Positions 9,868-20,794 of a DNA stretch of 64,000 nt are shown in pieces. Source of the DNA: Isochrysis galbana. Its lineage: Eukaryota > Haptophyta > Isochrysidales > Isochrysidaceae. The DNA is taken from positions 3,546,299 to 3,610,298 of the forward strand of contig CM030935.1 of NCBI GenBank assembly GCA_018136815.1. The letters are read 5' to 3'. Positions within the stretch are counted from its first letter, which is position 1. Each line of letters starts with the position of its first letter. A program made the translations under genes and the position numbers. The notes under the pieces were generated by a model. The model did not search any database. It was not told the origin of the DNA and was given only the letters and a program-made list of their open reading frames with translations.

Positions 9868-11205
9868 CTTAGGCCTTTGTAAAAATATGTACAAAATCTT
9901 GCCCAAATATGTAGCAAAAATTATATGTCAAAATATGTACAAAATCCGCCCAAATATGTAAAAAATGTGCATACCCTAAACAGTAAAAATGCGCCATTGT
10001 AGCTCGTAGCGTGTAGCGTCCCGCCCTCTTACTCAAAAAAAGGGGCCAACTGCATCCACACACACCACACACAAATGGCAATGACGGCACCTACCCACAC
10101 AACCACAAACCACAAGAGCATAAAGAGCTAGCACACGTTGCATATGAATATGAATGAAACATCATACTATAGTTAGTTAGTCGGATAGTCAGTCCCCTTG
10201 GCCCTGCTCCTGCTTGCGCTTGTTGCGATTGTAACGCAACATGAGGGATGCAGACACTTGATCTGCAAGGGAGCTGCCCCTCACAGAGGGAAACATACCA
10301 GCGAGAAGAGAAAAGACACGCTCACATGAGGCTGAGTTGGGGGAGAGACAAAAACATATCCTTGCGGCCATGGCCCATGTTGGACACTTAGAAGCATTGG
10401 CTTCCCACCACAGCAAGACTTGCTTAGAGTACGCGGGCACATCAGATTGATCAAATTGTGCACCGGCACATGCCATCAGATAATTTGGAAGCTCAACTTG
10501 TAGGTTGTTTGCCAAAAGGTTTACAAAGCAAGGAAGAGTTGAAAGTTGTTGCACCCATAAAGCATTGACCTTACCTTGAGAAGCAAAACTTGGATCAAAC
10601 GCTCGCAGCAAATCGGTGATTCGGTGCTGCTCTTTGCACCAAAATGGGCGGGCACATTTGTTTGTCAAGCGGTCCTCCAAATATTGGAATGACCCTTTTA
10701 CATGCTCCATGATCTTAGTCCATTGTCCATTGAGGTAGGGCACACACATCAATTGCATTCCAGATCTCAGCTTCCGTCGTGAAAACTATCGTCGAGCCAC
10801 CTTGGTAGGCAATTGTCCAAGTACTACTGCCAATAGCTCCTATCACACCATTGAACCATTGATGGTAGGGTGCATCGTAGTAATCTCTCGTGGCCATGCC
10901 TAGCTTTATGGGCTCTTGCGCCCTTAGAACTGATGCCACATTTGGGAAATGAGTAGAGTCGGTGCCTAGTCCACGCCCGCGCGCCCGGAGTCCCTCGAGC
11001 GTGTCATGCACCAAAAGTATCTCGAGACCATCGCCTTCCAATGAGTATGTGGTGCGACAAAACACCTCCATATCCAAGGCCACGGCCAACTCAAGCCTTA
11101 GCTCGTCCTTCTTTGTCATATAGATGGTTTGAAGCGCCAGGACAGTTGACCCCCCCACACCGTTTTTCACTAGCTCATCAAGGAAGTCGCCCAGCTGTCC
11201 AAAGT
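9868..11205 (-). mobile_element. hAT transposon remnant with frameshifted transposase
   Basis: Minus-strand coding runs from about 11205 to 10189. The first part contains a hAT-type segment (ELAVALDMEVFCRTTYSLEG, DGLEILLVHDTLEGL, DSTHFPNV). The last part has the hAT C-terminal dimerisation motif (LSPNSASCERVFSLLAG, then LADQVSASLMLRYN). The frame changes at about 10740-10758, so the transposase is broken. The left edge TAGGCCTTTGTAAAAATATG at 9868 is followed by four AAATATGTA-type words, resembling the terminal and subterminal repeats of hAT elements. A matching right terminal repeat was not found. From 9970 to 10188 is noncoding element sequence. Confidence 0.8.
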
Positions 11206-11350
11206 GGATGTCGACGACGGGCGGCGCGGCGCGCACGCGGGCGGGCCCGGGGAGGGGCGGACTGGGGGCGGCGTCGGCGAGGGTCTGGACGCCGGCGTCG
11301 ACGGTGGCGACGGCGGGCGGAAGGCTGGAGCGGACGAGCACTCTCTCCCG
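11206..11350 (-). mobile_element. Ty1/copia polyprotein remnant
   Basis: The minus-strand translation RSSLPPAVATVDAGVQTLAD is nearly the same as the segment downstream of the copia integrase at 56100-56260 (RSSLPPAVAAVDAAVQ). The DNA also matches (GGAAGGCTGGAGCG block). It is fused directly to the hAT fragment, so one element was broken by the other. Confidence 0.65.
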
Positions 11351-11434
11351 CAACCGACACACCCTGACTGAGCTGCCCCAGCTGGCCCTCTGAGGGGCCT
11401 CGAGGGGCCCCCCAGAGGGGCAGATAGGGACAAA

Positions 11435-11701
11435 ACATGCCGCATATGTAGGGCGGGATACGAATCCTCCACCCACCTAGGCGAATGCCCGAGAATAGTC
11501 AAAATACTCGAGACGCTTGACAAACTTACGCGATTTGCACCCAGGGACGATAGAAGCAGAGAGGAGGTCATCATCGATAACCTCTTTATGCACCCCGGGG
11601 GTAAATCCCCAAGATCGCTCACCATACTATACACTCTCGCATGAGGATATATCATAAATACATTACGATGGTATAGAATTCTCACGAAGAATCGGTGTTG
11701 A
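11435..11701 (+). mobile_element. LINE ORF2 C-terminal fragment with premature stop
   Basis: Translation from 11435 gives a zinc knuckle (TCRICRAGYESSTHLGECP) and, after about 50 residues, SLTILYTLA-stop-GYIIN. This aligns with the C-terminus of the long LINE at 51851-55927 (TCRLCGKYHESSTHLARC and LKTLYIVAWRYIIG). The in-frame TGA replaces the conserved Trp. It is a 5'-truncated, dead copy in the opposite orientation to the hAT fragment. Confidence 0.75.
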
Positions 11702-11834
11702 TAAGAACGCTAGACAGATACACGAAAGGTGCGGGACTTCTACCGTCCCCGCTCTGACACTTGTGACTTCCAATACCCCCCCCCTCCTCCGCGCCAAAAG
11801 GCGCGGGACTTCGACCGTCCCCATTGTGACTGCC

Positions 11835-11866
<32 letters not shown>

Positions 11867-12175
11867 TCACTGGGCTTTTCACAAGACGCCTCCTGTGAAA
11901 AAGGTCACACTGCTTGTGAAAAGATGGGGCCCCCTGACGGTATGATTATTCTCGACCCCCTTCCCCCGCCACTGAGTCCCCCCCCCCCCTGAGTCCCCGC
12001 CCCCCCTTCCCCCGCCGTCGAGTCCCCCACCCCCCCCCTCCCCGCCGAGCTCCCCCAACCCCTCGCCTCCCCCCTCCCCCTCCTTAGCCGCCGAGCCGTC
12101 CCCCATCCGCCCAGCGCCCCGGCCCCTCTACACGCCCAGCGCCCCAGCCCCCTCCTTCGCCTCGTTCTCCCTGAC
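11702..12175. repeat. Low-complexity C-rich region with a short direct repeat
   Basis: GCGGGACTTC(T/G)ACCGTCCCC occurs twice, near 11730 and 11805. From about 11830 to 12160 the plus strand is dominated by C-runs and (CA)n. No gene seen. Confidence 0.6.
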
Positions 12176-12179
12176 ATGA

Positions 12180-12682
12180 CACCACCCCTCGTGCGCGCTG
12201 CTGCGGGCGCGCGCGCAGGTGGACGTTGTCGCGCAGCGTGGGCCGCGCACCGGGTGGACGGCGCTGATGGTGGCGTGCGAGGCTGGGCATCTGGGGTGTG
12301 TGAGGGTGCTGGAGGCTGTGGTGCACACGAAAACGACCCCTTCATGAATAGCTGGCAGTCACCTCGCTGGTGCAGACCGAAGCGACTCTGTACCTTCAGT
12401 GTATCCTCCAACTGCTCCACCGTGTGTCTGTCTGATGCGGATCTCGATGACGAGGCCTTGGACATGGTCTGTCGCGTGCTTGAGGCAGGAGCGTGTCGGA
12501 GGACCCATACGCTCATCCTCGACCGCAACCGGATCGGACCGGCGGGCGTGCAGCGCCTGTGCGAGCTCGCGCGGAGCTTCCGGCTGTCGTCGGTAAACCT
12601 CTCGTGCAACCCTATTGGCGCGGAGAGCCAGCCAATGCTCTCACAGCTGAGGAAGCTCAAGGTGCAGGTTACTCTGCTGTGA
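12180..12682 (+). CDS. Ankyrin-repeat and leucine-rich-repeat gene fragment
   Basis: Two coding pieces lie in different frames. About 12190-12320 reads an ankyrin repeat (GWTALMVACEAGHLGCVRVL). About 12410-12682 reads ribonuclease-inhibitor-type LRRs (LDDEALDMVCRVLEAG, HTLILDRNRIGPAGVQRLCE, SSVNLSCNPIGAESQPML) ending at a TGA at 12680. An intron between them is plausible (a GTGCACACG donor near 12315; acceptor unclear). No start codon or upstream exon could be assigned because the 5' side is C-run. It is either the end of a larger ANK-LRR gene or a fragment. Confidence 0.5.
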
Positions 12683-12779
12683 TCACGATGCAATTGAGTG
12701 TGTGTGTGGGGGGGAGGGAGGGGGGTCGGAGAGGGGGGTCGAATACTCTAGTAAATATAACATGTATATATACGGGGGG

Positions 12780-13384
12780 TAATTTCCCCCCGTGTTCGGG
12801 TGGTGCACTGGGACTTTTGATGGCCCGCACCTTGACACTGAGCAAGGCCCTACTGTTTGCGAACACAACGGACTCGGCTAGAACCGCCCAAGCGGGCATG
12901 GGCAGACAGCCGAAAAAGGGGATAGACACGAACTAGGGGATATTGATCCGTTATTCACAATAGGCACAAGGGGGAACCTAGAACCTAGTTTAGAGCTACA
13001 AGCACTAACAAAATCAATGGGAGTGACGCATATAATAGCCGGGGATCACTCCTGAGACGGGCCCCGTCGCCCCGTCGTGGCTAGGAAGTCACGCACCACA
13101 CACGGAGGCACACCGGCGAGTAGCCACGAGGAAGAGACGCAACAGCCCGGACTACACTTGCCAAGCGACTGCGCAAAACCCAACAACAGGCCTGCCCGGA
13201 ACCCGCACTCTGAACCAGGCCCAAGGTAGCGCACCTGGGCCGAACCCCGGATACCGAAGACAAAGGAATGACGGGGGGAAGAGGAGGGGGTGGAGGAAAG
13301 GGAAGAGAAGGGCGATGTCGATAGAGATAGGGAAGTGCCCTAGTTTAGTAGGTGTGTAGCCCAGAATCTTCAGATGTTTTTTTT
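12780..13384 (+). repeat. CTGAAGATT-family retroelement 3' end (copy 2)
   Basis: In plus orientation this copy ends AGAATCTTCAGATG plus a T-run at 13384. Upstream at 12860-12935 is a coding-like block (AGMGRQPKKGIDTN on the plus strand) whose reverse complement recurs at 23935-24020. The 3' end touches the last codons of the TauE gene on the other strand. Confidence 0.6.
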
Positions 13385-15878
13385 ACAACCTATAACACTC
13401 AAGGCAACGAATTTGCCGCGTGGCACCGTGTGCTTGTAGACACCTTCTTGCAATAGGTCCACCGCCGAAAGTGAAAGATGCGCCCTTGCGCGAACACAGG
13501 AGCAGCCCCATGCACAGCCTCCAACGAGGCGAGAGATTGAGTGCTGATCGGGCCTGAGTTGGGAGGCAGTGTGAAGTTGCCACCCTTATGAGCAAAACTG
13601 GGAGCCCACTGGCGAGAAGCCACACAAGCAAGTGGCGGACAAGCTTCAGACCCAAATTTTCTACTTGCCGTGAAGAGAGCGCAATTTGCTGGCGCCCATC
13701 CATGCGAGGAACACAGTGAAGAATACTTGGAGGGGCTCCTCTGGCACCCGTACCTTGGATGAGGACGGGGAGGGGGGGACTCAGGTGATGCGTAAGCGCA
13801 CGCGTAAGGCACAAGGAGCACACTCGGCAGTGCGGGCCAATCGCACTCCCACAAAACGAATGCAAGAGCCGAGCAGCGGCATGTGAAAGGCGAGCCGGGC
13901 TGCGCACCGCGATCTGGCCTCCACCAAAGGCGCCGATCCCTGAGCCGATGCTGAGGGGAAGGGCGGCGGCTAGGGCGAGATTGCCCATCTGCGAGTGGGT
14001 AAAGGCCGAGACCAACGACGGCGGAATCTGCGACGGCGATGGCACGGGTAACAGCGGGCGTCAGGTGGGTACGCTGGAGCGCAGGCTAAGTGCGCATCCG
14101 GAGCACTAGCTGCTGCCATACGCGAAGGTGATCCAGTGATGGTTTGGCGCCGAGCGCACCATGGACGCGAGGGTGGTCCCAAGTACTGTGGCGTAGGGTA
14201 GATCGGTGAGCAGGCAGAGCCCAGGCGTGACAACCATGCCGCCACCAATCCCAAAGAGTCCCGAGGCCACGCCCGCCGTCACGCCCACCACTGATAGCAA
14301 CGCCAGCTCGCGTGCACGGCCGCCTCCGACTCTTTCGAGTTGCTCGGCCCCCTCCCTGCCATCTCCACCTGCAGCACCCCCCTCAGCCTCCTTCTTGCGC
14401 CTCACAACGTACGATTTGAGGGGCACCAGCGGCGCGACAGCGAGTTGGTAGTAGGCAAAAATCTGCGAAAGGCGCGCGGGTCATGCTGTGATTAGCCGTG
14501 GGATGACCACCGCGCATCCACGCCCCTGCGAGTGACACGGACAGGGGCGAGAGCTCACAGCCGACTATTTAGTGGGGAGGCTAGCGCACCCGGCCGAGCT
14601 GGACTGACGAGTAGCGCGACGTCAGCTTCGCGCCAAATCGCGCGCCAAACATGGCCGTGGCGGCGACCGCGAACGCAGCCGGAAGATCGACCGCGCCTGT
14701 GGCAGCGTGCGGAGCTCAGCCTCCCAGCGCTCCCTTTCCCATGCGCGCTAGCTCGCCGTATGGGCGCGTGACCTGCGTGTTGCGCGTCTTCCGCGCAACC
14801 TGGCTTGATGCACGGAGTGGCCCAGGCTGCACGGAGTGCGCCTGAGCGCGCTGTCTGTCAGCCAGCACCACCAGCATGCTTGTTCACGCGTTGATGGGCA
14901 GTGCAGGGGCCGCTCATCCGACGCGGCACACCCACCTGCCGACGAGAATGAGGCCCAACCGCATAGCCCTGTCATGGCAACTGCAGCCGATGAGGTTCCC
15001 ACTGCCGCGTGCTGTGACATGCCGGCGAATCGCGTCATCAGCGGGACCATGATGGCGCCACCTCCAAGGCCGACCTGTGCAGGCGGCGCAGGACGAGGCA
15101 AGAGGATGGAGCTGGTCCGGCCACCCCTCCTAGCCTTTGCTGGCCCTCTCCCCCGCCCGACCTCCCCTTTTTGCTCTTATCAATTCAGACTCCCTTCTCT
15201 TTCTCCCCTCCCCGCCCGCCCCTGACTCCCCCTCTCATACCCCCACCTCCACCCCACCCTGCCCACGTACCTTCGCGCCCTCTCCCCAATTCGCGCGCTT
15301 CCCCCTCCCCTCCTGCCTCCCTTGTCCTCGTCTCCCCTCAACCCCCCTCTCCACCCCGCCCCGCAATAATGCACCACCAAATCCCCACCCCTGCCCCTCC
15401 CTCTCTCCGCTGCCCTCCATTCCGCCTCCAGCCTCACTCAGACCCCCGAGTGCGTCTTCCGATTCAAAACCATATCGCCCCTTCCCCTCCCCGTTTCCTC
15501 CTCCCCCGCTTCTCCTTCTCCTCCCACCTCCCTCTCGCTCCCCCTCTCCTCCTCCTCCCCCCCTCTTCTCCTTCGCTCCCTCTCTCTCCGCTCCCCACTC
15601 TCCCTCCCCCCCCCCCCCCGCCCCGCACCTCCCCCCCCCCCCCCCCCTTCCCCCTTCCCGCCTCCCCCCCCTCATTCTTCCAGCCCCCGTTCCCCCCACC
15701 CCTCCCCCAGCCTCACCAGCCCTCCGAGCGTGCCTCCTGCAGCTCCAGCGCCGAGAAAGGTGACGGCATTTCCCGTGCGACCTGCACGCACGCACAGATC
15801 CCGCCGCGCGCCCGCACAGCCCGCCAGCCAGCCTCGGCGAGAGACGAGAGCCCCACGCCACGCTGCAGTCGACGCCAT
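13383..15878 (-). CDS. TauE/SafE-family membrane permease, six exons
   Basis: Exons on the minus strand: 15878-15717, 15074-14936, 14696-14590, 14462-14160, 14027-13908 and 13553-13383. All phases agree, giving about 333 residues. The family signature appears twice: GLVGLGGGAIMVPLM with SQHAAVGTSSAAVAMTG in the N-half, and VASGLFGIGGGMVVTP with YATVLGTTLASM in the C-half, as in two-repeat sulfite/organosulfonate exporters. A loop rich in K/R/G/E separates the halves. The N-terminus is Arg-rich and could be an organelle leader. Three of the five introns begin GTGCGC. The last about 25 residues run into the edge of a retroelement, so the natural C-terminus may differ. Substrate cannot be told from sequence. 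Confidence 0.82.
15080..15710. repeat. Pyrimidine-rich tract in intron 1 of the TauE gene
   Basis: About 550 bp is almost pure C/T on the plus strand (purine in the sense of the TauE transcript), with long C-runs at about 15606-15648. It explains many spurious proline/serine-rich reading frames here. Confidence 0.8.
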
Positions 15879-17121
15879 TGACCTTAAGACCGCTTCCGAA
15901 AGAAAAAGAGCTGATATTCACAGACTCTAGTAGATAGAGAAATACAAGTACTACCAACAAACCCAGCAACTGGAAGGGGCGGGAGTAAAAGGGGCGAATA
16001 CTAGAAGTGGAGTACTCGATACCAGGAGGGAAGTTTTCTTCATGCTAGCAGGGTGGGGCCAAATGCAAATGAACGCTTCTTGCCAGGGGAGGGAAGGAAC
16101 CGGAGGAACGCCTGGAGGGAGCGACTCCACCATGGGTGCGAGGCGTGAGGCGTGCACCCCTCCCAAGCCGAATGGAGGGGAGGAAGGTGGTACCAAATGC
16201 CAAATGGATAGCGGATAGCAGACGACCTTTGAACTTTGAGCTGCCGGATGTTTGCGGATCTAGCCGGAGCCATCACAGAAGTCGTTGTTGTGTGATTTGG
16301 ATATGAGATTCAGGTCCCACTGTTTGCGGGAGCGCGTGGCACGCTCGACGGACGATAAGTCGAAAAAAAGCTTTTCAACGATCAACGAATTTGTTTGTTA
16401 TTTGTCGAGTTAAGAGTTAGAGTTCATTTGTTGTGGTTGTGGCGTGTGGTGTGCTGTGGTGTGTTGCACCGTTGAGCGTCGTCCGACGCGCTAGTGGTGT
16501 AGAGATTGAAGTGGTCTCTCGGCTGGGCTACCACTTTGAGAATTGCAGTCTTGTAGAGCGTAGAGCATCTTGTTGGCTAGCATCCCTAGTCCTAGTCCCT
16601 AGCCACTTACACCGGACGAGCCATGCTACGTTGCCGTCGAGGGCTCCGGACCCACAACACTAAGGTTATACTCACACAACAAGAAAACTCTGACGGCCCC
16701 TCTCTCTTTCCCTCTTTTGCCTTCTTCTCTTCTTCCCTTCTTCTTCCTCTTTCACGCCCTCTACTACTTTTCTCTACCCTTCTCCACCCCCCCCTTCTTG
16801 CCCCCCTACCACCCGCCGCCGTCGGGCCCCTCGCCCGCCCCTCCCGCGCTCTCTTGCGCTCTCTCGCGCGCTCTCTCGTGCTCTCGCTCCCCCTCCCCCC
16901 TTTCCCCTCCCCCTCCTCCTCCGCTCTCCCTACTCCACACCCTTCCTCCCCCTTCCTACCCCCGCCTTGCTCACCACCTCCAACCCTTCTCCCCCTCCCC
17001 TTCTCGCCCCTGCCCTCCCCTCCCCCCTGCTCTCCCCTCCCCGTCCGCTTCCTCACCCCCCCATCCCAACCCTTAACCAACCCCCGCCGCCTGCCCCCCC
17101 CCCCCCACGAGGCCCCTGGCG
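15879..17121. other. Intergenic region ending in a pyrimidine tract
   Basis: No gene recognised. At about 16640-16690 a block AAGGTTATACTCACACAACA plus AGAAAA resembles 36598-36632. From 16690 to 17115 the plus strand is C/T-rich, ending directly before the ATG at 17122. Confidence 0.5.
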
Positions 17122-17676
17122 ATGTCTGGCTGCCTCTCACACCCGCTCGCCGAAGCCCCGCCTTCGCTCTCCGACGTGCTGCTGCGTGGCGAGCTCGCCG
17201 GCTGCCCAGCGCCGCACAGCCCGGGCGACAAATGGCTACTTGCAAATGTACTCTGCGCCGATGCAAACGCCGCACTCGGCCGAGCGGCCGAAGCGGAGCG
17301 CGCCGCCGAGCTCGCGGCCGCGGCCGAGGCAGCCGGAGAGTCCTTCCTAGCCAGCCTCGCCAAAGCCAGTGCGCTACGCGCTGCTGAGGCCGCGGAGGCG
17401 GCGCGTCACACGTGGGAGGTGTGCGCGCAGTGCAATGGAGTTGCCGGCAGGGATGAACGTGTGATCGTGGCCAACTTCTCGGCGTCGGGGCGTAAAATAT
17501 GCTGCAATGTGCTCGACCGCGACGGCAACATGCAGTGCATCGAACCCGGCTCGCTCCGCCTCCTCTTAGTCCCGGTCGCAATGCTAGCTCTCGCGCTCTG
17601 CATCGCCCTTCTCCGCGTGTCGCGCCGTGCCAGGGTGCGCCGCCCTTTGAGTAGGGCTGTTGCGTGCACAGAGTGA
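17122..17676 (+). CDS. Hypothetical single-pass membrane protein
   Basis: The 184-residue frame opens with MSGCLSHPLAEAPPSLSDVL. It contains an Ala/Glu-rich helical region (about residues 50-95) with coiled-coil character and a CAQCNG motif. It ends in a hydrophobic helix (LRLLLVPVAMLALALCIALL) followed by a basic tail (RRARVRRPLSR), which predicts a tail-anchored or type I topology with the tail in the cytosol. No family is recognised. It lies about 200 bp upstream of the glucan synthase exons on the same strand and could be an unrelated neighbour or a 5' exon cluster of it; I favour the former. Confidence 0.45.
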   Translation: MSGCLSHPLAEAPPSLSDVLLRGELAGCPAPHSPGDKWLLANVLCADANAALGRAAEAERAAELAAAAEAAGESFLASLAKASALRAAEAAEAARHTWEVCAQCNGVAGRDERVIVANFSASGRKICCNVLDRDGNMQCIEPGSLRLLLVPVAMLALALCIALLRVSRRARVRRPLSRAVACTE

Positions 17677-17885
17677 CCTCAGCCATCTGGTCTGCGCACA
17701 CACTTGTGCTCAGTTCCTCGTCTCGATTATCGGCATTGCAGGTACTACGAGAGAAGCGGTATGGGCGCGAGATGAGCGACGATGGTGGCGACGCCGAGGT
17801 CCGTTCCCATTGCGGCGACACTTATGCCCACCATGCCTAGCCACACGCTGGGATCTCACAACCTCAAACCCCGACCTTCGTGCAG

Positions 17886-20623
17886 ATCATCCAGTTCGAG
17901 GATGATGTCGACCGGGCGCGTTCAAAGGGTCAGGAGGCGACTCAGGCCGCTCTCGCACGGCGGTTGTTGTCCTTTGGCGCGCCACCTCTACTAGACGAAC
18001 GCCTTGAGGTGATGAAGGCTTGGTCGATGCGCCTCGGCTTCCAGCCGGACAATGTGGCGAATCAAATGCAACACCTCACCTCGCTCATCGTGTCCAATGG
18101 CGCGGCCAACGGTGGTGACTATGCTCGGGCGGTCGACGCACTGCATGCCAAGGTGATGGGACCCATTGAACGGTGGAGGGCGCACGTTGAGATGGCAAAC
18201 GAAGCCGATGCATTGGCTCTCCGCGGCAAACCAGCCACGCCCATGGCGCGACTCTACGGCGGTGACGACGGTCGACAGACGATCGAGCGACGCAACGAGG
18301 TGGGCTTCTCGGGCTGTGACAATAGGACGCAAGACAAGGCAGACGGCAGTGCGATTGGCGAGGCGCGAGGAAGACATGCACCAATCCCCAGCCGAGGCGA
18401 GCATGCTGACTCTTGCCTGCTCGGTCATTGCCATCAGGGAAAGACGTATGCTGGAGTGGTCACCTCCAACGGGCCCATGTCTAGCTGGGTGCGCCTCTCT
18501 ACTGCACAGCAGCTCCATGAGCTGTCGCTCTTCTTCCTCATTTGGGGCGAAGCGGCAAATCTCCGCTTCATGCCAGAGCTGTTGTACACGTTGTTCGAGC
18601 TTGCGCGTGCTCACGTCCCCGACACCGCGTCAACCACATCTGTCGTCTCATCAGCGGCGCCACCTGCTGGCGGGCTTGCTGCGGGTGTCAGTGGCTCTCG
18701 TCGACTGTGGGACGGGGCCATCGGTGTCGCACGACGCGCCGCATCGCTGCGGCGCTCCACCAACGCTTCCGCCGAACCCAACTTTCTCGTGCAAGTCGTG
18801 AGGCCCATCTATGAGGCCTTGAGGGAGGCGCGTAGTGAGCAGGTGAAGGCCGCTAATGTTGGCTCATTCCCTAATTCTTTCCTGGCGAAGTGCTCTCCAC
18901 GGCCCCTCGCGCAGCACGGGCCCTCACAAGATAGGAATGTGAGTGCTCCTTTCGATTGCAAGTCGTCGACCCTCTCTCGCCGCACCTTGCCAAACCAGGC
19001 GCGACACGGGCACTCCTACGACGTCGAAAATTATGATGACTGGAACGAGGCCTTTTGGCGCCGCGAGCGAGGTCTCGATGAGCTCTATACGCGCGATGGC
19101 GAGCGCATCCTCGCGCAGGTGCGCACGCTCATCCATCAAGAAACGGCATGACGCCAACTGCGAGGGTCGCTTCTATGTGCGAGCTTCGTCGCGCGACACC
19201 GCGCCGATGGTTGCTCCAAGCTATCAATTAGCCTCAAGACTATTTGGGCTTGATGCCTATACTGCTATAACGCACTCCAGGCCACTTGAGTGGTACTTAC
19301 TTCGCCAACGCCCGTCCCTTCATCATGTGTCAGCCTCCCCCCGACCGCTGGGCCTTTGTACTCCGCGCCGACTGGCGTCGCTTCCTGGTGACCACCAGAC
19401 GTAAGACGCACCGCGAACTCCGCTTTTGGTGGTGTCTCTTGGCTGCGAATCGCCGCATCTTCCTGCTTCACTTCACGACGTTCCTCGGAATTGCGGCGTG
19501 GACGATGCCTTTCATCAAGGTGGATCGCGTATACCCCAACGAAATGCTCCCGCACTCGACTCGCATGCGATCGCGCATAGAGAGAAGGGGGTCGGACATT
19601 GACGAGGGGTAGCTCCCACAACATCCGCACGAGAAGGGGGTCCATATACCTACCACCCACCCGTCTAAGCTGCGCTTCCCATCGTCCCTCGTAGATAAAG
19701 TCGTGGGACTACAACGGCTGGGACGCTTTCCGCGTTCTTGCACTATTCTGGCTACTGGCCCCGGCCTCGGCATTGTTTGGACGCTTCTTTGAGCGTTGGG
19801 CGCGAGACACCGAGCAGTCGCGGGCGCGACTCAGCCTTGCCTTCATGCAGGTAGCGAGTGGCCGCAAACCCTTCGCATTGCCAAAGTCACGTTTTCACTC
19901 CGGCGCTGCATGCTCTTAAAAGCGGATATGGCGGATATGACGCCGAGGGTGGAAATGGCGAAATCATTCAGCTAGCGTTAACTTAAACGGAATTGGCCCC
20001 TTCCGTCATTGCCGTCACGTTATCCCGAGCCCCTTGAGCTATTGATTGTCAGCCCACTAAATTTTCACATCCTGCGCAGATGATAGGCTTGAGCGCGCTG
20101 TGCGGCTACGTTTTGTGGCTGCAGTCGCAAGTGCCCATCGATGAATTCCGCGAGCTCTCTCTCGGCGACGGGCGTTGGAATGCGGTTGTGGGCTCCTCAA
20201 CTCTTCTCACCTTTCTTGGGTTGCCGGTATGCCCATGGGGATCTTGTGATGGCTTTGGGCTGGGTTGGTGGCTGCGAAACGTAACACCCGGACTCATGGT
20301 CGCCTATCTATTATATCCACAGATCCTGATGCGCGATCATTGCCACATCTCTCTCTATTCCTGAAGAATTTGATGCCTGGAAAGCACGCCTGAGCGTCTA
20401 CGCGGTATTGCAAGCCATGCTTTTGACTTTGACTTAATCGTCCACCACATGGACACTCCTAATGCAGGCGCTCTTCTTTGAGATGGCATACCCCACCCCT
20501 CCGGAACGCGATGCGCTCGACGCGCGGCCCTTCTTCGAACGGCGGATGGCCGACACGATTTCCGGCCGCACTCGCTGGATCCGCCGTGATCGAAGCACGG
20601 GCATACCCTACCTCGCGCCGGAG
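17886..20623 (+). CDS. Callose / 1,3-beta-glucan synthase (GT48), N-terminal part, interrupted by gap
   Basis: The first large exon begins after CAG at 17885 and runs to about 19140. It carries the FKS1 N-terminal domain: GFQPDNVANQMQHLTSLI, LHELSLFFLIWGEAANLRFM, and YDDWNEAFWRRE. Later exons with matching phase are about 19400-19519 (KTHRELRFWWCLLAANRRIF), 19695-19850 (SWDYNGWDAF plus a membrane helix), 20080-20226 (membrane helix) and 20468-20623 (ALFFEMAYPTPPERDAL). The region 19141-19400 probably contains another exon I could not define. The enzyme polymerises UDP-glucose into beta-1,3-glucan at the plasma membrane. The catalytic GT48 half is not in the window: the gap at 20695 follows at once. 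The 5' start is unassigned. Confidence 0.8.
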
Positions 20624-20694
20624 GTGAGAAAACAAGCCCTAAGTGTTCAGGCAAAGGGAGTCAGCCGCAACACTTTGCGTGAAAATGGAGAATA

Positions 20695-20794
20695 NNNNNN
20701 NNNNNNNNNNNNNNNNNNNNNNNNNNNNNNNNNNNNNNNNNNNNNNNNNNNNNNNNNNNNNNNNNNNNNNNNNNNNNNNNNNNNNNNNNNNNNN
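20695..20794. other. Assembly gap (100 N)
   Basis: One hundred Ns, a conventional length for a gap of unknown size. It separates the glucan synthase exons from the TIR-domain gene; their true distance and order are therefore not certain. Confidence 1.

Noticed and set aside
15137..15969. Long Pro/Ser-rich or Gly/Arg-rich proteins
   Set aside because: They arise from the C/T-rich intron 1 of the TauE gene; base composition alone keeps the frames open.
16607..17821. 404-residue Arg/Gly-rich minus-strand frame
   Set aside because: It is the purine strand of a pyrimidine tract plus the antisense of the gene at 17122; no motifs.
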